Both the position numbers and the translations under genes were made by a program. A DNA stretch of 42,026 bases from Arthrobacter sp. AFG20 (GTDB lineage: Bacteria > Actinomycetota > Actinomycetes > Actinomycetales > Micrococcaceae): assembly GCF_002892795.1 (NCBI RefSeq), contig NZ_PJMC01000028.1, forward strand, positions 1-42,026. Direction: 5' to 3'. Within the stretch, counting starts at the first letter, position 1. Each line of letters opens with the position of its first letter. Below are positions 40,249 to 42,026 of this stretch, piece by piece. The notes below the pieces were generated by a model, which did no database searches, was not told the origin of the DNA, and saw only the letters and a list, made by a program, of their open reading frames with translations.

Positions 40249-41130
40249 ATGACACACAGTGACGACGTGCGGAAATTCTTGACCTCCCGCCGGGCAAGGA
40301 TCACCCCCGAGGAGGCCGGTCTGCCGGCCTACGGCGGAAACCGGCGCGTCACCGGGCTGCGCCGCGAGGAAGTCGCCATGCTCGCCGGGATGAGCATCGA
40401 TTACTACATACGCCTTGAGCGCGGAAACCTCTCCGGCGCCTCCGACAGCGTCCTCGAAGCACTCGGACGGGCCTTGAAGCTTGACGACGCCGAAACGGCC
40501 CACCTTTTTGACCTCGCCCGCGCCGCCATCGCTTCCCCCCGGGTGCGGCGCAAGCGCATCCCGCAAACAGTGCGGCCGAGCGTGCAACGCGTCATTGATG
40601 CGATCGCGACGGCCCCGGCCTGGGTCCGCAACGACCGCGGCGATGTCCTCGCCGCCAACGAACTCGGCCATGCGCTCTATCTGGACATGATGGCAGAAGC
40701 AACCACCCCGCCTAACAGCGCACGCTTCACCTTCCTGAACCCAAAAGCGCGGGAATTCTTCACAGACTGGGAACGTGCAGCAGACGACGTCGTCGCGGTC
40801 CTGCGCTCCGCGGCCGGGAAAAACCCCTACGACAAGGACCTCACGGACCTGATCGGTGAACTCTCAACCCGCAGCGAGGAGTTCCGCATCCGGTGGGCGC
40901 GGCACGACGTGAAGCACCACCGCACCGGCCGCAAGCGGCTCCACCACCCGATCGTGGGCGATATGGACCTCAGCTTCGAAGCACTGGAACTTCCCGCGGA
41001 CCCCGGACTGCGCATCAACGTCTACACCGCAGATCCCGGGACACCTTCAGAGGACGCCCTGAAAGTCCTCGCCAGCTGGGTCGCCACCCAGCGCGACACC
41101 ACAGAGATACCTCTCAAGGAGAAGAAATGA
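40249..41130 (+). CDS. XRE-family regulator with MmyB-like ligand domain
   Basis: Protein of 293 residues. N-terminal helix-turn-helix: FLTSRRARITPEEAGLP, GLRREEVAMLAGMSIDYYIR, LERGNLSGASDSVLEALGRA. The C-terminal MmyB-like domain has APAWVRNDRGDVLAANELGH, FTFLNPKAREFFTDWERAAD and RHDVKHHRTGRKRLHHPIVG. Such proteins bind a small lipid-like ligand and commonly control adjacent exporters and SDR/NmrA genes. Start ATG 40249; the longer frame from 39985 overlaps the exporter. Its stop overlaps the next gene's start (ATGA). Confidence 0.93.
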   Translation: MTHSDDVRKFLTSRRARITPEEAGLPAYGGNRRVTGLRREEVAMLAGMSIDYYIRLERGNLSGASDSVLEALGRALKLDDAETAHLFDLARAAIASPRVRRKRIPQTVRPSVQRVIDAIATAPAWVRNDRGDVLAANELGHALYLDMMAEATTPPNSARFTFLNPKAREFFTDWERAADDVVAVLRSAAGKNPYDKDLTDLIGELSTRSEEFRIRWARHDVKHHRTGRKRLHHPIVGDMDLSFEALELPADPGLRINVYTADPGTPSEDALKVLASWVATQRDTTEIPLKEKK

Positions 41131-41905
41131 ACCCCCGTCCCTCCACCGTGCTCATCGTGGGTGCCACCGGCAGCATCGGACGCCCTGCGGCAGCGGAAGC
41201 TCTGCGGCAGGGCCACGCCGTCCGGGCGCTCGTGCGCGACCAGACCCGCGCCGCCCGCGTCCTTCCCGATAGCGTGGACCTTGTGATCGGCGACCTGAAC
41301 CGTCCTGAAACTCTCGGTCCAGCCCTCGACGGGGTCGGGGCGATCGTGTTCACCCACGGGTCCACCACAACAGAACGCGACGTGCGGGATAACGACTACG
41401 CCGGCGTCGCGAACGTCCTCAAGACGCTGGACGGCAGTCGCCCGGTCCACATCGCCCTCATGACGGCTATCGGCACCACCCGGCCCGGCGTCGCCTACGC
41501 CCAGTGGAAGCTGCGCAGTGAGCGGCTTGTCCGTGCCAGCGGCAACCCGTACACGATCGTGCGGCCCGGCTGGTTCGACAACAACCTGCCCGACCAGCGG
41601 AAGATCGTCATGCTTCAGGCGACAAACGACAGTCCGGCTCACCCAAAGACGGCGTTATCGCCCGGGACCAAATCGCCCGCGTCCTCATCGACAGCCTTCA
41701 TATCGGTGCCGCCAACCACAAAACCTTCGAGCTCATCGCCGACCATGGACCCGAACAAGACCACCTCACCACCGTCTTCGCCTCACTCACGCCGGACTCA
41801 AGCGAATCCCTCGACGCTGCCGAAGACACTACCGACCTCCCCCTCGACAAAGAGCCCGAAACCTTCCGTCGCGACCTCGCAACCATCGCAACAGCAAGGC
41901 CCTAA
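41127..41905 (+). pseudogene. NmrA-like NAD(P)-binding protein, frameshifted
   Basis: Atypical SDR/NmrA protein. Cofactor motif VLIVGATGSIGRPAAAEALR, RALVRDQTRAARVLP, VFTHGSTTTERDV, and the substrate-side YAQWKLRSERLVRASGNPYT then IVRPGWFDNN. After KIVMLQ the frame slips at a GG (41618-41619). In the correct frame come DKRQSGSPKDGVIARDQIAR and VLIDSLHIGAANHKTFELIA to TAA at 41903-41905. One extra G (CAGGGCGAC) restores a 259-residue protein. As given, the original frame runs on to 41915 with unnatural Ser/Pro-rich residues. Translationally coupled to the XRE gene. Confidence 0.85.
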
Positions 41906-42002
41906 AACCGACTGATAACGACGTGTCTGGGACTGTCTGAATAACGGTGGATCCGTGGTTGGCCTGACACGCCGGGCGTTGCCTGGCGGGGAGGACCGAT
42001 CA

Positions 42003-42026
42003 TGAGCGACACCATGGATCCCATGG
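42003..42026 (+). CDS. Start of a gene cut by the window end (possible transposase)
   Basis: GGGGAGGACCGATC then ATGAGCGACACCATGGATCC: an excellent ribosome site and a new start reading MSDTMDPM. The preceding 41925-41990 segment (GGGACTGTCTGAATAACGGT and on) looks like the end of an insertion sequence, perhaps IS256-type, by resemblance only. Too short to identify. Confidence 0.35.

Noticed and set aside
38701..40671. Extended 656-codon exporter frame
   Set aside because: The first 175 codons overlap the XRE gene antisense; MFS homology starts at the ATG at 40146.
1..42026. CRISPR array, rRNA or replication origin
   Set aside because: No regularly spaced repeats, rRNA-like segments or DnaA-box clusters were seen in any intergenic region.

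Overview
The window is GC-rich DNA whose codons favour G or C at the third position. Protein families and gene order look actinobacterial, most like Arthrobacter and its Micrococcaceae relatives. Supporting signs are a BsaP-like protein beside bioB, DHA2 drug exporters, and a GTTTCGAC..GAGCTCAACCACCGG-type dispersed repeat. The taxon is an inference; no rRNA or other marker gene is present.

Positions 1-6.8 kb: the 3' end of an aldehyde dehydrogenase with a strong terminator, then a biotin operon bioB-bsaP-bioA-bioF-bioD-P450. Each of its five junctions is a 4-base ATGA or GTGA overlap. bioA carries a one-base frameshift. The P450 may supply the pimeloyl precursor as BioI does, but it lacks the normally invariant ExxR motif.

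Positions 6.8-15.5 kb: a minus-strand fusion of GTP cyclohydrolase II with a flavin-dependent monooxygenase, preceded by a large inverted-repeat operator. Next come a LysR regulator divergent from a sarcosine oxidase-type flavoenzyme, a gutted LacI relic, two RibD-C/DHFR-family reductases around a class III aminotransferase, and a possible aegerolysin/actinoporin-like protein.

Positions 15.5-25.2 kb: a small hypothetical gene, an FtsW/RodA paralogue, a DHA2 exporter, a small hypothetical gene, a type II NADH dehydrogenase, a lipoprotein with a C39-like cysteine protease fold, and a zinc-ribbon MBL-fold protein with a frameshift. A TetR regulator follows, then an SDR/MarR divergent pair whose operator resembles the one at 8.8 kb.

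Positions 25.2-33.5 kb: a catabolic operon on the minus strand (isomerase/epimerase, PfkB kinase, substrate-binding lipoprotein, double ATPase, permease, amidohydrolase). A divergent SorC-type regulator probably senses the sugar or its phosphate. The substrate is not identifiable from sequence.

Positions 33.5-42 kb: a patchwork with a tRNA-3'-end-like fragment, zinc alcohol dehydrogenase, cupin, truncated carboxymuconolactone decarboxylase, an internally deleted Na+/H+ antiporter relic, a frameshifted NTF2-like gene, two aldo-keto reductases, an aldo-keto reductase stub, an MFS exporter, an XRE regulator coupled to a frameshifted NmrA-like gene, and the start of a possible insertion sequence.

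Four genes (bioA, the MBL protein, NTF2, NmrA) are each broken by apparent loss of one G/C in a G or C run. This looks more like sequence error than four independent mutations and should be settled before calling them pseudogenes.
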